The notes: a model not told the origin generated them from the sequence alone. Positions 8,003-16,014 are shown, numbered from the stretch's first letter. The stretch is 20,545 nt of DNA from Accumulibacter sp. (GCA_031274075.1 JAISQQ010000110.1:1-20545), one strand, 5' to 3'. Numbers and translations are program-made.

Positions 8003-9259
8003 ATGAAGCAGCAAAAAGCGGCGCGCGTCATCCCGATCCAGCCGCGGGACGCGGCTCCGGCGGCGACCGGCGCGCCGGGATTGTGCGCGCCGCCGCCGCT
8101 CTCGCTTTATGTGCACATTCCCTGGTGCGTGCGCAAGTGTCCGTACTGCGACTTCAATTCGCACGCGCTGCGCGGCCCTCTGCCGGAAGACGACTACGTC
8201 GCCGCGCTGATCGCCGACCTGGAAACGGCCTTGCCGCTCGTCTGGGGCCGCCGGATCGCCAGCGTTTTTTTCGGCGGCGGCACGCCGAGCTTGCTTTCCG
8301 CCGCCGGACTCGACGCGCTGCTCACCGCCTTTCGCACCCGCCTGCCGCTGGTCTACGACGCGGAGATCACGCTGGAAGCCAACCCCGGCGCCGTCGAGGC
8401 CGGAAAGTTCGCCGCTTTCCGCGCCGCCGGCGTCACGCGCCTGTCGCTCGGCGTCCAGAGCTTCGCCGCGGAACACCTCCAGGCATTGGGCAGAATCCAC
8501 GACGCCGGGCAGGCGCGCCGCGCCGCCGCGCTCGCCGCCCGTCATTTCGACAATTTCAACCTCGATCTGATGTACGGCCTGCCGGGACAAAGCGTGGCGC
8601 AGGCGCTCGCCGACCTGGAGCGGGCGCTCGCTTTCGCGCCAAGCCACCTGTCCTGCTACCAGCTCGGCATCGAGCCGAACACGGCGTTCGCCGCGTCGCC
8701 GCCCGCCCTGCCCGATCCCGACCGTTGCGCGGACATGCAGGACGCCATCGAAGCCCGGCTCGGCGAGGCGGGCTTCGTCCACTACGAGACCTCCGCTTTT
8801 GCCCGCCCTGGCCGCCCATGCCGGCACAACCTCAATTACTGGACCTTCGGCGACTATCTCGGCATCGGCGCCGGCGCGCACGGCAAGCTGACGCGGCCCG
8901 CCGGAAACGCGTGGGAGGTGCGCCGGCAGATGCGCTGGAAACAACCGAAGCAGTACCTGGTCGGGACGGCCCGGGGCGAACCGCTGCAGGAGGAATTTCC
9001 GGTGGGCGCGGACGATTTGCCCTTCGAGTTCATGATGAACGCGCTGCGCCTCAACGAAGGCTTCGACGCCACGCTGTTCGAGGCGCGCACGGCACAGCCC
9101 TTGATCGCCGTCGAAAGCGTCCTGCGCCGCGCGGAGAACGACGGACTGCTCGTCCGCGACGCCGGGCGGATCGCTCCGACCCGGCGCGGCCAGCGTTTCC
9201 TCAACCGCCTGCTGGAGAGATTCCTGCCGCCGCTTCCTGCCTTTCCGGATAGTCATTAG
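8003..9259 (+). CDS. hemW: radical SAM heme chaperone HemW
   Basis: HemW binds heme and a [4Fe-4S] cluster with S-adenosylmethionine and is thought to deliver heme to respiratory enzymes; it was long annotated as an oxygen-independent coproporphyrinogen oxidase. The product has LYVHIPWCVRKCPYCDFN, giving CxxxCxxC cysteines at residues 42, 46 and 49 of the 418-residue form. The residue after CD is phenylalanine, as in HemW; true HemN has a fourth cysteine there. Further motifs are VFFGGGTPSLL, LEANPGAVE, RLSLGVQSF, NFNLDLMYGLPGQ, CYQLGIEPNT and YLGIGAGAHGK, with a HemN C-terminal domain from FEFMMNALRL. About 25 extra N-terminal residues precede the core. A GTG at 7985, overlapping the rdgB stop, is an alternative start; neither start has a strong ribosome binding site. 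Confidence 0.94.
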   Translation: MKQQKAARVIPIQPRDAAPAATGAPGLCAPPPLSLYVHIPWCVRKCPYCDFNSHALRGPLPEDDYVAALIADLETALPLVWGRRIASVFFGGGTPSLLSAAGLDALLTAFRTRLPLVYDAEITLEANPGAVEAGKFAAFRAAGVTRLSLGVQSFAAEHLQALGRIHDAGQARRAAALAARHFDNFNLDLMYGLPGQSVAQALADLERALAFAPSHLSCYQLGIEPNTAFAASPPALPDPDRCADMQDAIEARLGEAGFVHYETSAFARPGRPCRHNLNYWTFGDYLGIGAGAHGKLTRPAGNAWEVRRQMRWKQPKQYLVGTARGEPLQEEFPVGADDLPFEFMMNALRLNEGFDATLFEARTAQPLIAVESVLRRAENDGLLVRDAGRIAPTRRGQRFLNRLLERFLPPLPAFPDSH

Positions 9260-9562
9260 TCATTGCCCAGGCACGCGTTACGCGCAAACGGCCTGTCCGG
9301 TGGAAATTCCGTTTGATCGAATCAGGCACGGACAGAAGCGCCGATCATGACAACGCCAAGCTTCGATACGCCGCAGGTCGTACAACGACTGGAAAAGGCC
9401 GGCATCGCGCCGCTTGGTCCGAAGTAGCAGGATCACCCGCTCAAGGGCGATTGTGATCGGCAATTGCAAAGCGGAAAGGATTCAAGATTGGCGGCTAGAC
9501 ACCACCGAAAGGAAGATTTACTCACTTGACACAGGCGGGCTAACGGGTGTCTTCAATTGAAA
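9260..9562. other. intergenic region between hemW and the ROK repressor
   Basis: About 300 bp between convergent genes. It contains a short gene remnant at 9347-9427 and a weak inverted repeat GACAC/GTGTC near 9528-9552. No convincing terminator or intact gene was seen on either strand. Confidence 0.6.
9347..9427 (+). pseudogene. possible remnant of a DUF1640-type coiled-coil protein
   Basis: A 26-codon frame begins MTTPSFDTPQVVQRLEKAGI and stops at TAG. The pattern 'FDT..(F/V)V.RLEKAGI' resembles the N-terminus of DUF1640 (CCDC90-like) proteins, which normally continue for about 80-150 residues with a coiled coil and a C-terminal membrane anchor. None of the three forward frames after the stop shows a recognisable continuation. 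This looks like a decayed or truncated gene at the edge of the catabolic locus; similarity is by eye only. Confidence 0.35.
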
Positions 9563-10690
9563 TCACAGCCCATCCAAATACGTCTGCGCGAAAGGCAATG
9601 CTCCTCCCTTGGCAAAGGGAATATCGGAGCACAGGCTGTTTTTGATGAATTCGCGCTGCGTGGGAAAGGCCGAGCGCTCCCGGACCAGCCTCAGCAGTTC
9701 ATGGATGTCCGACGGTTTGATGTAGCGGGCAAGATATCCGCCCAGGATGACATTGCTGTCCATGAGCATATGCACGTTGTCGATGGCCATGGCCAGGTAA
9801 TACAGGTACTCGGCCCAGCGCGCGCGGGCCGCGGTCTCTCCCTTGTCCAGGCGGGCGAAAAACGCGGCGATGGACTCCGCGCTGGGATTGTCGTCCAGCA
9901 TGCGCAGGGAACAGTACGCGTCCATGCAGCCCCTCTTGCCGCAATAACAGGGCTTGCCGTCCAGCACGATGGTCATGTGTTCGAAGACGCCGCTCTTGAG
10001 CTCGATCCCTTTCAGGAACTTGCCGCCCACGATGATGGCGCCGCTCAGGTTGCTGCGGATGTGGAAGAAGATGGCGTCCTTCATGCTGGGCGAGTGCCAC
10101 AGCTCGACGTTGGCAGCGGCCTCCGCGTCGTGGATCATGATGCATGGATAAGGCAGGTGGCGCGTGAAGCGGTCGATGGTGAGCCCGGTGCAGCCGAGGA
10201 TCTTGCCGTAGGTCACCTCCTTGCCGTCGGAGGACACCAGCCCCTGCAGGACGATGCCGATCCCCAGCAGCCTTTTGGATGAAACGCGCAGCGCGCCGAT
10301 GAATTCCAGCACCGACCGGCAGACCTCGGCATAGTAGTCGTCGTGATGGCGGAAGAGCATCGCCAGGGTCTCCTGCCTGACGATGTTGCCATAGAGGTTG
10401 ATGGCCACCATATGCACACTGTCGATCAGCAGTTCGATGCCGACGGCCAGCTTGGCCGAGGCGACGAAGGTGATGCCCTCGGCCTTGCGCCCCCCGCTGG
10501 ATTCGAAATACCCGTTTTTTTCAATCAACCCGGACTCGATCAGCTCTCTCAGGCACTGCGTGACCGGGGGCAGGCTCAGGCGGAGATGGGCGGCAATTTC
10601 CTGCTTTGCCGTCTTGCGCTCGCGGTAGATGAATTTCAGGATGTTTTTCCTGTTCACCCGCTTCAATTCCGCGGTGGTCAGCTTTTCCAT
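9563..10690 (-). CDS. ROK-family transcriptional repressor (NagC/Mlc-like)
   Basis: A 375-residue regulator with an N-terminal winged helix (about residues 10-60, with TAKQEIAAHLRLSLPPVTQCLRELIE as the helix-turn-helix) and a C-terminal ROK sugar-kinase-like domain. The ROK part keeps the zinc-site pattern, with His238 in EHM and the cysteines of CYCGKRGC (248, 250, 255). It has MIHDAEAAANVEL where ROK kinases have a VENDANAAA-type segment; HD instead of ND is the pattern of NagC/Mlc repressors, not of active kinases. The start is placed at the ATG at 10688-10690, because GGAGAG precedes it and MEKLTTAELKRVNRKNILKFI is the expected opening; the open frame extends 35 codons further without a ribosome binding site. 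It is divergent from the polyol genes, so control of that cluster by the pathway sugar or polyol is inferred. Confidence 0.9.
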   Translation of the reverse strand: MEKLTTAELKRVNRKNILKFIYRERKTAKQEIAAHLRLSLPPVTQCLRELIESGLIEKNGYFESSGGRKAEGITFVASAKLAVGIELLIDSVHMVAINLYGNIVRQETLAMLFRHHDDYYAEVCRSVLEFIGALRVSSKRLLGIGIVLQGLVSSDGKEVTYGKILGCTGLTIDRFTRHLPYPCIMIHDAEAAANVELWHSPSMKDAIFFHIRSNLSGAIIVGGKFLKGIELKSGVFEHMTIVLDGKPCYCGKRGCMDAYCSLRMLDDNPSAESIAAFFARLDKGETAARARWAEYLYYLAMAIDNVHMLMDSNVILGGYLARYIKPSDIHELLRLVRERSAFPTQREFIKNSLCSDIPFAKGGALPFAQTYLDGL

Positions 10691-10723
10691 GATAGGAACT
10701 CTCCGGGCGTACCGTACTTTACT

Positions 10724-10744
10724 TATGCAACTATGGTTTGCATA
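10724..10744. promoter_or_regulatory. inverted repeat, possible repressor operator
   Basis: TATGCAA and TTGCATA form perfect 7-bp arms around a 7-base spacer, 34 bp upstream of the repressor start codon. The position suits autoregulation by the ROK protein or a site for another dimeric regulator. No experimental or comparative support was available. Confidence 0.45.
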
Positions 10745-11039
10745 TCTGTGAATCGCCGATGTCCGTACGCCATTCGCCCGCCCCGATCGGCACACGAAGC
10801 GCTGGCGCGCTACTTGTGGTCACCTATGGCCACCTGTTTTCGCGTCGATAAAGCCTGCAAGTCTATACCATTTCCCTTGCCGATCACGCCCCAGGGCCAG
10901 CTACGGCATGATCCGCGCGAAATGACGCCGATCGCGCCGTGCGCGGCGATGCGCGGCGATGCGCGGCACGGACAGCCGGGGCAAGGTGGCGGGGTGTTGC
11001 TTAAAAGCCATAGGGATCATGCCCGCGCCGACATACCTG

Positions 11040-11068
11040 TTGACAGCCTGTAAATTCGAGTATAGCAT
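11040..11068 (+). promoter_or_regulatory. putative sigma-70 promoter of the polyol operon
   Basis: A perfect TTGACA (11040-11045) is followed after 17 bp by TAGCAT (11063-11068), or after 15 bp by TATAGC (11061-11066). Transcription would begin near 11075, leaving a leader of about 130 bases before the dehydrogenase start. Confidence 0.5.
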
Positions 11069-11075
11069 GACTTAT

Positions 11076-11090
11076 AGAAACAATGTTTCT
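11076..11090. promoter_or_regulatory. palindromic operator candidate at the transcription start
   Basis: AGAAACAATGTTTCT is a perfect palindrome with 6-bp arms and a 3-base centre, directly at the predicted +1 of the polyol operon promoter. A dimeric repressor bound here would block initiation, which fits the divergent ROK gene. The half-site differs from that at 10724-10744, so the two may bind different proteins. Confidence 0.5.
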
Positions 11091-11204
11091 CTAACTAATA
11101 CATCAGACGTAAATTCATGTACAAGTTATTGAATTCGTTGATGAAAAAACATACAACTTGTGCAATACATACTTGTTTAAGTTGATAATGAAGGAGTGGA
11201 GGAT

Positions 11205-12284
11205 ATGTCGGGACTACCTGAAAGAATGAAGGCGATCGTGGCTTACGCACCGGGAGACTACCGGTTCGAGACGGTCGAGACGCCGCGGGCGGGAGAAGGC
11301 GAGATCATTCTCAAGATCGAAGCGTGCGGAGTCTGCGCGGGCGATACCAAGGCCTACGGCGGCGCTCCCAGTTTCTGGGGCGGGGACGGCAACCCGCCGT
11401 ACATCAAGGCGCCGATGATTCCGGGGCACGAGTTCGTCGGGCGCGTGGCAGAGCTCGGGGCCAATGTCAAAGGCGGCTGGAAGATCGGCGACAGGATTTG
11501 CCCCGAGCAGATCGTTCCTTGCGGTGAATGCCTGTTTTGTGAAACGGGTCGGCATTGGATGTGCGAGAAGCACGACCTGTACGGTTTCCAGAACAACGTA
11601 AACGGCGGCATGGCGGAATACGTGAAACTTACCCGCGAATCGCTCAATTACCGGGTTCCGTTCGAATTGCCGATTGAAAAGGCCATCCTGGTCGAACCCT
11701 ACGGCTGCTCCTTCCATTGCGTCGAGCGGGCCAAGATCGGCGTCACCGACGTGGTGGTGCTCTCCGGCGCCGGCACGCTGGGCCTGGGCATGGTCGGCGC
11801 GATCAGACAGCACAATCCGAAGACGCTGGTGGTGCTGGACATGAACGAAGCGCGGCTGGAAAAAGCCAGGGCCTTCGGCGCCGACGTGGCGCTGAACCCC
11901 GGAAAAACCGATGTGGTGAAGGAAATCAAGGCCATGACCCGTGGCTACGGCTGCGACATCTACATCGAGGCCACCGGCCATCCCTCCAGTGTCCAGCAGG
12001 GGCTGGAAGCGATCCGCAAGATGGGAACCTTCGTGGAGTTCAGCGTCTTCGGCGACCTGGTGACGGTCGACTGGAGCATCATCAGCGACCGCAAGGAACT
12101 GAACCTTCTCGGCTCGCACCTGAGCCCCTTCTGCTACGACACCGTCATCGAATGGATCGGCAACGGCAAGCTGCCCACCGAGGGCGTCGTGACCCATCGG
12201 TTCGCCCTGGAAGACTGGCAGAGGGCCTTCGAGTTGGCGGCTACCGGGAAAGACGGCGCGCTCAAGGTAATTTTGACCCCTTGA
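11205..12284 (+). CDS. zinc-dependent polyol dehydrogenase, erythritol/L-threitol dehydrogenase (EltD)-like
   Basis: A 359-residue medium-chain dehydrogenase/reductase expected to oxidise a polyol to a ketose with NAD. Catalytic zinc ligands are visible as Cys44 (CGVCAGD) and His75-Glu76 (PGHEFVG), and the structural zinc cysteines as 106, 109, 112 and 120 (CGECLFC...MC). The Rossmann motif is GAGTLGLGMVG. The segments YGGAPSFWGG, EQIVPCGECLFC, HDLYGF and VTVDWSIISDRKEL closely recall the erythritol/L-threitol dehydrogenase EltD of Mycobacterium smegmatis, as far as I remember that sequence. The ATG at 11205 is chosen because AAGGAG (11191-11196) sits eight bases upstream; a GTG at 11196 is possible. 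It is the first gene after the operator region. Substrate identity is inferred, not shown. Confidence 0.87.
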   Translation: MSGLPERMKAIVAYAPGDYRFETVETPRAGEGEIILKIEACGVCAGDTKAYGGAPSFWGGDGNPPYIKAPMIPGHEFVGRVAELGANVKGGWKIGDRICPEQIVPCGECLFCETGRHWMCEKHDLYGFQNNVNGGMAEYVKLTRESLNYRVPFELPIEKAILVEPYGCSFHCVERAKIGVTDVVVLSGAGTLGLGMVGAIRQHNPKTLVVLDMNEARLEKARAFGADVALNPGKTDVVKEIKAMTRGYGCDIYIEATGHPSSVQQGLEAIRKMGTFVEFSVFGDLVTVDWSIISDRKELNLLGSHLSPFCYDTVIEWIGNGKLPTEGVVTHRFALEDWQRAFELAATGKDGALKVILTP

Positions 12285-12308
12285 AAGAACACGGCTTTCC
12301 TCTGGAAT

Positions 12309-12325
12309 CCGCCTTGCCAAGGCGG
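12309..12325 (+). other. hairpin after the first dehydrogenase gene
   Basis: CCGCCTT-GCC-AAGGCGG forms a 7-bp GC-rich stem 24 bases after the stop codon. No U-tract follows, so it is more likely an mRNA-processing or stabilising stem, or a weak terminator, than a full stop. About 160 further bases before the next ORF contain nothing recognisable. Confidence 0.4.
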
Positions 12326-12484
12326 CGATAAACACACTCACGCGCGCTGGCCGTGGCGGGCATTCCGGAATGAGAGCGAAAACTTGACGCCATTGAGGGT
12401 CGGCAATCGCGGGCGCGGGCACTCGGCCCACGGTTGCGGAACCCGGCAATGGGTTCGGAACGATTCAGGAGGAGGGATTGTGAC

Positions 12485-12601
12485 ATGGGACACAAATTCA
12501 CCAGGCGGGAAGCAGATACGGTCGTAGCGGCGCATGCGGTGTTGGGGCGCCCCGCGCCGGGGCCGATGGGGCCGTCCCGGTCCTGGAGGGGGCGGCCATG
12601 A
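12485..12601 (+). CDS. small ORF of 38 codons, possible coupling peptide
   Basis: The frame begins MGHKFTRREADTVVAAHAV and ends WRGRP. It is preceded at 8 bases by AGGAGGAGGG (12467-12476), the strongest Shine-Dalgarno sequence in the window, and its TGA overlaps the ATG of the DUF2291 gene (ATGA). This arrangement is that of a translated, coupled gene. The second half is rich in Pro, Gly and Arg and could simply reflect GC-rich DNA. I recognise no family. It may be a real small protein, a leader that sets translation of the transporter genes, or the eroded start of a longer gene. Confidence 0.4.
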   Translation: MGHKFTRREADTVVAAHAVLGRPAPGPMGPSRSWRGRP

Positions 12602-13263
12602 ATATGAATGGGCAAGCGGACATTTCGGCGGCGCGTCCTTCCGGGCGGCCGCTGCGCAAAATCGCGCCGATAGCCGCCCTGGCGATCCTGGTCGTCGCCA
12701 TGGCGCTCGACACCAAGGTCGTGCCGATCGGCTCGACGCTGGATATGCGCACAGTCGCTTTTTCGCCCGAAGCCTACGGGAAGAGAGAATTCCCGCGCAT
12801 CCAGGCGGCCATCGAGCATGCCGCCGTCGACGCCAAGGTCCTGGCGGAAGCGATTGCCCAGGATAGCGCCGCCGCCGCGGAAAAATACGGTAAACCCGGC
12901 AGCGTCGGGCCGATGTTCCCGATCCGGTTCAGCGGCGTCGTCGGCGAAGGCAACAGCGGCATCTTCAAACTGGCCGTCGACGGGCTGCCCGAGGGCGTCG
13001 GCATCCGCGTCCAGACCGGCCCCGCGATCAACGGAACCGAGGTGCGCGACGCCACCGGCACGGTCGGCTTCGAGCAATTCACCAACCAGATCGAATACCA
13101 GGACGCCGGCACCGCCCTGAACAACGAAATCAAGAGCCAGGTTCTCGCCGACCTGGATCGCGACCAACTGCCCGGCAAGACAATCGAGGTCGTCGGGGTA
13201 TTCCAGCTCATCAACCCCGCCAACTGGCTCGTCACGCCGGTACGCCTGGAGGTGGCGCCATGA
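12598..13263 (+). CDS. DUF2291 family protein, membrane-anchored transporter accessory
   Basis: The 221-residue product matches the DUF2291 family, which is repeatedly found beside ribose-type sugar ABC transporters and has no established biochemical role. The N-terminal membrane anchor lies at about residues 22-39 (IAPIAALAILVVAMAL), leaving the rest outside the membrane, probably in the periplasm. Family-like segments are TKVVPIGS, FSPEAYGKREFPRIQAAI, FPIRFSGVVGEGNSGIFKLAVDGLP, RVQTGPAINGTEVRDATG and FEQFTNQIEYQDAG. The ATG at 12598 has GGAGGGGG upstream; a second Met is at codon 3. The gene overlaps the small ORF before it and the ATPase gene after it (ATGA), so tight translational coupling to the transporter is clear. 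A role in assembly or substrate handling is inference from context. Confidence 0.85.
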   Translation: MNMNGQADISAARPSGRPLRKIAPIAALAILVVAMALDTKVVPIGSTLDMRTVAFSPEAYGKREFPRIQAAIEHAAVDAKVLAEAIAQDSAAAAEKYGKPGSVGPMFPIRFSGVVGEGNSGIFKLAVDGLPEGVGIRVQTGPAINGTEVRDATGTVGFEQFTNQIEYQDAGTALNNEIKSQVLADLDRDQLPGKTIEVVGVFQLINPANWLVTPVRLEVAP

Positions 13264-14822
13264 GCGTCGCGTCCACGGCGCCCGGCGCCAGCGTCGAACC
13301 TGTCGAACCCGTCGAACCTCTCGAACCCGTTCTATCCGCGCGCAACATCGCCAAGCATTTCGGCAGCGTGCGCGCCTTGAACGGGGTGAACTTCGACGTC
13401 CATCGCGGCCAGGTGACGACGCTGTTTGGCGAGAACGGAGCGGGCAAGTCGACGTTGATGAAGATCCTGTCGGGAGTGTATAAGCCGACTTCCGGCGAGA
13501 TCCTGCTCGACGGCCGGCCCGTGAGCTTCGATTCGGTCACGGAAGCGCGCGATCGCGGCATCTCGATCATCCACCAGGAGTTGAGCCTGGCCCCGAACCT
13601 CTCGGTTCGCGACAACATCTTCATGGGGCGCGAAATCCGCACGCCGATCGGCATCGACTTCGCGCAGGAGGCACGGCTCACACGGGCGCTGATGGCAGAA
13701 CTCGAAGAAGATATCGACCCCCTGACCCTGGTCGAGGATCTTCGCCTGGGCCAGCAGCAAATCGTCGAGATCGCCCGCGCCTTGTCGGTCAAGAGCCGCA
13801 TCCTGATCATGGACGAACCGACTTCGGCCTTGTCGGCGTCCGAGGTGGAAGCGCTGTTCAAGGTGATCCGCGACCTGACTTCGCGCGGCGTGTCCATCGT
13901 CTATATCTCGCATCACCTGGAAGAGGCCTTGCAGATCACCGACCATGCCGTCGTACTCCGCGATGGGAACATGACCGCCAGGGCGCCGCGCGCGGATATC
14001 GACCTGGAATGGATCGTACGCAACATGGTCGGCGACAACTTCGATCTCGGCCGTCCCCCAGGCGGTTATGACTTCGGCGAGGTGGCGCTGTCGATCGAAG
14101 ACGCGGTGGTCACCGAGGTCTCCGGCGCCAACGTGGTCGACCACCTGTCGCTCAGCGTGCGCGCCGGCGAGATCGTCTGCATCTACGGATTGATGGGGGC
14201 GGGGCGCACCGAACTGCTCGAGGCGGTGGCCGGACGCGGCGAACTGGTCAACGGGCGGGTTCTGCTCGAAGGCAAGGACATGGCCGGGCTGACGATCGCC
14301 GAGAGGATCGCCTGCGGGCTGGCGCTGGTGCCCGAGGATCGCCAGCGCGACGGCCTGGTGCAGACCATGTCGGTCGGACAGAACCTGTCCCTGGCCAGCA
14401 TCCGCGCGTTCGTGAAGCGGATCTTCACCTCAAGACAGCGCGAGCGCGAACTGGTCGACGAGTCGATTCGCCGCGTCACGATCAAGACCAGCGGCGGATC
14501 GGCCGCCATCGGTTCGCTCTCGGGCGGCAACCAGCAGAAGGTGGTGATCGGCAAGATGCTGGCGACGCATCCCAAGGTGCTGCTGCTCGACGAGCCGAGC
14601 CGGGGGATCGACATCGGCGCCAAGGCCGAGGTGTTCCGCCTGGTGGCCGAGGGAGCCAGGCAAGGGCTGGCGGTCGTCTTCTCGACCTCGGAAGTCGGTG
14701 AATGCCTGAGCGTCGCGCACCGCGTCGTCGTCATGCGCCGCGGGCGGATCGCGGCCGAATTCGGCGCCGACGCAAGCAAGGAAAAGATCATGGCCGTCTC
14801 GGGCGAAGCCGTGGTCGCATGA
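13260..14822 (+). CDS. sugar ABC transporter ATPase, RbsA/XylG-type double NBD
   Basis: The 520-residue protein has two fused nucleotide-binding domains that drive import of a sugar or polyol. Domain 1 (about 27-250) has a perfect Walker A, GENGAGKST, a family-typical degenerate signature LRLGQQQIVEIARA, and the Walker B region ILIMDEPTSALS. Domain 2 (about 275-515) has the altered Walker A GLMGAGRTELLE seen in the family, a canonical LSGGNQQK signature and VLLLDEPSRGID. The start ATG overlaps the DUF2291 stop and is preceded by GGAGGTGG. An unusual N-terminal extension of about 25 residues carries a VEPVEPVEPLEP tract from a 9-bp DNA repeat. Its partners are the permease and binding protein that follow. 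Confidence 0.94.
   Translation: MSVASTAPGASVEPVEPVEPLEPVLSARNIAKHFGSVRALNGVNFDVHRGQVTTLFGENGAGKSTLMKILSGVYKPTSGEILLDGRPVSFDSVTEARDRGISIIHQELSLAPNLSVRDNIFMGREIRTPIGIDFAQEARLTRALMAELEEDIDPLTLVEDLRLGQQQIVEIARALSVKSRILIMDEPTSALSASEVEALFKVIRDLTSRGVSIVYISHHLEEALQITDHAVVLRDGNMTARAPRADIDLEWIVRNMVGDNFDLGRPPGGYDFGEVALSIEDAVVTEVSGANVVDHLSLSVRAGEIVCIYGLMGAGRTELLEAVAGRGELVNGRVLLEGKDMAGLTIAERIACGLALVPEDRQRDGLVQTMSVGQNLSLASIRAFVKRIFTSRQRERELVDESIRRVTIKTSGGSAAIGSLSGGNQQKVVIGKMLATHPKVLLLDEPSRGIDIGAKAEVFRLVAEGARQGLAVVFSTSEVGECLSVAHRVVVMRRGRIAAEFGADASKEKIMAVSGEAVVA
13293..13328 (+). repeat. 9-bp tandem repeat encoding (V/L)EP units
   Basis: Four in-frame copies of GTCGAACCY (the last starting CTC) lie in the 5' end of the ATPase gene and add a Val-Glu-Pro tract before the conserved domain. 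Unit length is a multiple of three, so copy-number changes would keep the frame. Confidence 0.85.
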
Positions 14823-14844
14823 AATCATTCAAGGAGGAAGAGAC

Positions 14845-15948
14845 ATGGCTGCTACCCACAAAGTCGCCCAGGACACGGCAAACGGCGCCGCCGGGAACGA
14901 CTTCAGCATAATCAGACTGCTTCTCGAAGGAAGAGCGTTTTTTTCCTTGATCGCGATCGTGCTGGTGTTTTCGCTGCTGTCGCCCGTCTATTTCTCGACC
15001 GGCAACTTCTTGATCATGGCCTCGCACGTGGCGATCTACGGCTTGCTGGCGATCGGCATGCTGCTGGTCATCCTGACGGGAGGGATCGATCTGTCGGTCG
15101 GCTCGACGCTCGGCCTGTGCGGCGTGGTCGCGGGCGCGCTGATGCAGGGGGTGAGCCTCGATGCTTTCGGCTCGGTGTTCTATCCCTCGGTGTGGGTCGT
15201 CGTTGTCCTGACCTGCGCGCTCGGCGCCTTCGTCGGCGCGGTCAACGGCGTACTCATTGCCTATTTCAAGGTCCCGGCCTTCGTTGCCACGCTCGGTATC
15301 CTCTATGTGGCGCGCGGGGTCGCGCTGCTGCTCACCGACGGCCTGACCTACAACAACCTCGCCGGCGCTCCCGAGCTGGGGAACACCGGCTTCGACTGGC
15401 TCGGCTTCAACCAGTTTCTCGGGGTGCCGATCGGGGTGCTGGCGCTGATCATCGTCGCCCTGATCGCCAACGTCCTCCTCAACCGGACGGCCCTGGGGCG
15501 CTGGGTCTATTCGACGGGCGGCAACGCGCGGGCGGCCGAACTTTCGGGCGTGCCGGTCAAATACACCACGATCACCGTCTATGTGCTGTCCGGCGTATGT
15601 GCGGCAATCGCCGGACTGGTGCTGTCGTCGCAGCTCACCTCGGCGGGTCCGACGGCCGGCAACACCTACGAGCTGACCTCCATCGCCGCCGTGGTGGTCG
15701 GCGGCGCGGCGCTGACCGGCGGGCGCGGCAACGTGCGCGGCACGCTGCTGGGCGCTTTCGTCATCGGCTTCCTGTCGGACGGACTGGTGATCATCGGCGT
15801 GTCCGCCTACTGGCAGACAGTGTTCACCGGCGCGGTCATCGTGTTCGCGGTGCTGCTGAACTCGATTCAATACAGCCACCGGCCAAAACCCAGCGCGACG
15901 GCGGCCGCCGCCGCGCCAAGCATTCCTCGGAAAGAGCCTGCAAGCTGA
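14845..15948 (+). CDS. sugar ABC transporter permease, RbsC-type
   Basis: A 367-residue inner-membrane permease with about ten hydrophobic segments, expected to work as a homodimer with the double ATPase. Family signatures include IYGLLAIGMLLVILTGGIDLSVGSTLGL, FVGAVNGVLIAYFKVPAFVATLG, TALGRWVYSTGGNARAAELSGVPV and AAVVVGGAALTGGRGNVRGTLLGA. The cytoplasmic tail is short and Ala/Pro-rich. AAGGAGG lies seven bases before the ATG, and the gene follows the ATPase stop by 22 bases, so it belongs to the same operon. The permease family takes up pentoses, hexoses, polyols and autoinducer-2; the permease sequence alone does not fix the substrate. Confidence 0.94.
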   Translation: MAATHKVAQDTANGAAGNDFSIIRLLLEGRAFFSLIAIVLVFSLLSPVYFSTGNFLIMASHVAIYGLLAIGMLLVILTGGIDLSVGSTLGLCGVVAGALMQGVSLDAFGSVFYPSVWVVVVLTCALGAFVGAVNGVLIAYFKVPAFVATLGILYVARGVALLLTDGLTYNNLAGAPELGNTGFDWLGFNQFLGVPIGVLALIIVALIANVLLNRTALGRWVYSTGGNARAAELSGVPVKYTTITVYVLSGVCAAIAGLVLSSQLTSAGPTAGNTYELTSIAAVVVGGAALTGGRGNVRGTLLGAFVIGFLSDGLVIIGVSAYWQTVFTGAVIVFAVLLNSIQYSHRPKPSATAAAAAPSIPRKEPAS

Positions 15949-16014
15949 GCTCGACCGATGGACTTCCGCCGTTCGTTCGGCATTTGTGAAATGAAGCAAA
16001 TAGGAGACGCAGAA

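Larger units (their letters stand above)
10691..11204. other. divergent regulatory region, about 510 bp
   Basis: The part near the repressor is GC-rich and includes a 10-bp tandem repeat (GCGCGGCGAT, 10941-10967). The part from about 11040 to 11200 is strikingly AT-rich for this genome and carries the promoter, a palindrome and repeated ACTTGT/ACAAGT words (11120-11127, 11156-11162, 11170-11176). No gene is supported here. Confidence 0.7.

Noticed and set aside
7373..9256. Long minus-strand open frame opposite rdgB and hemW
   Set aside because: Both plus-strand genes carry all family motifs; the antisense frame is a low-complexity shadow.
10691..10795. Extended start of the ROK repressor, 35 codons upstream
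   Set aside because: No ribosome binding site there, the added residues are not family-like, and the segment covers the putative operator.
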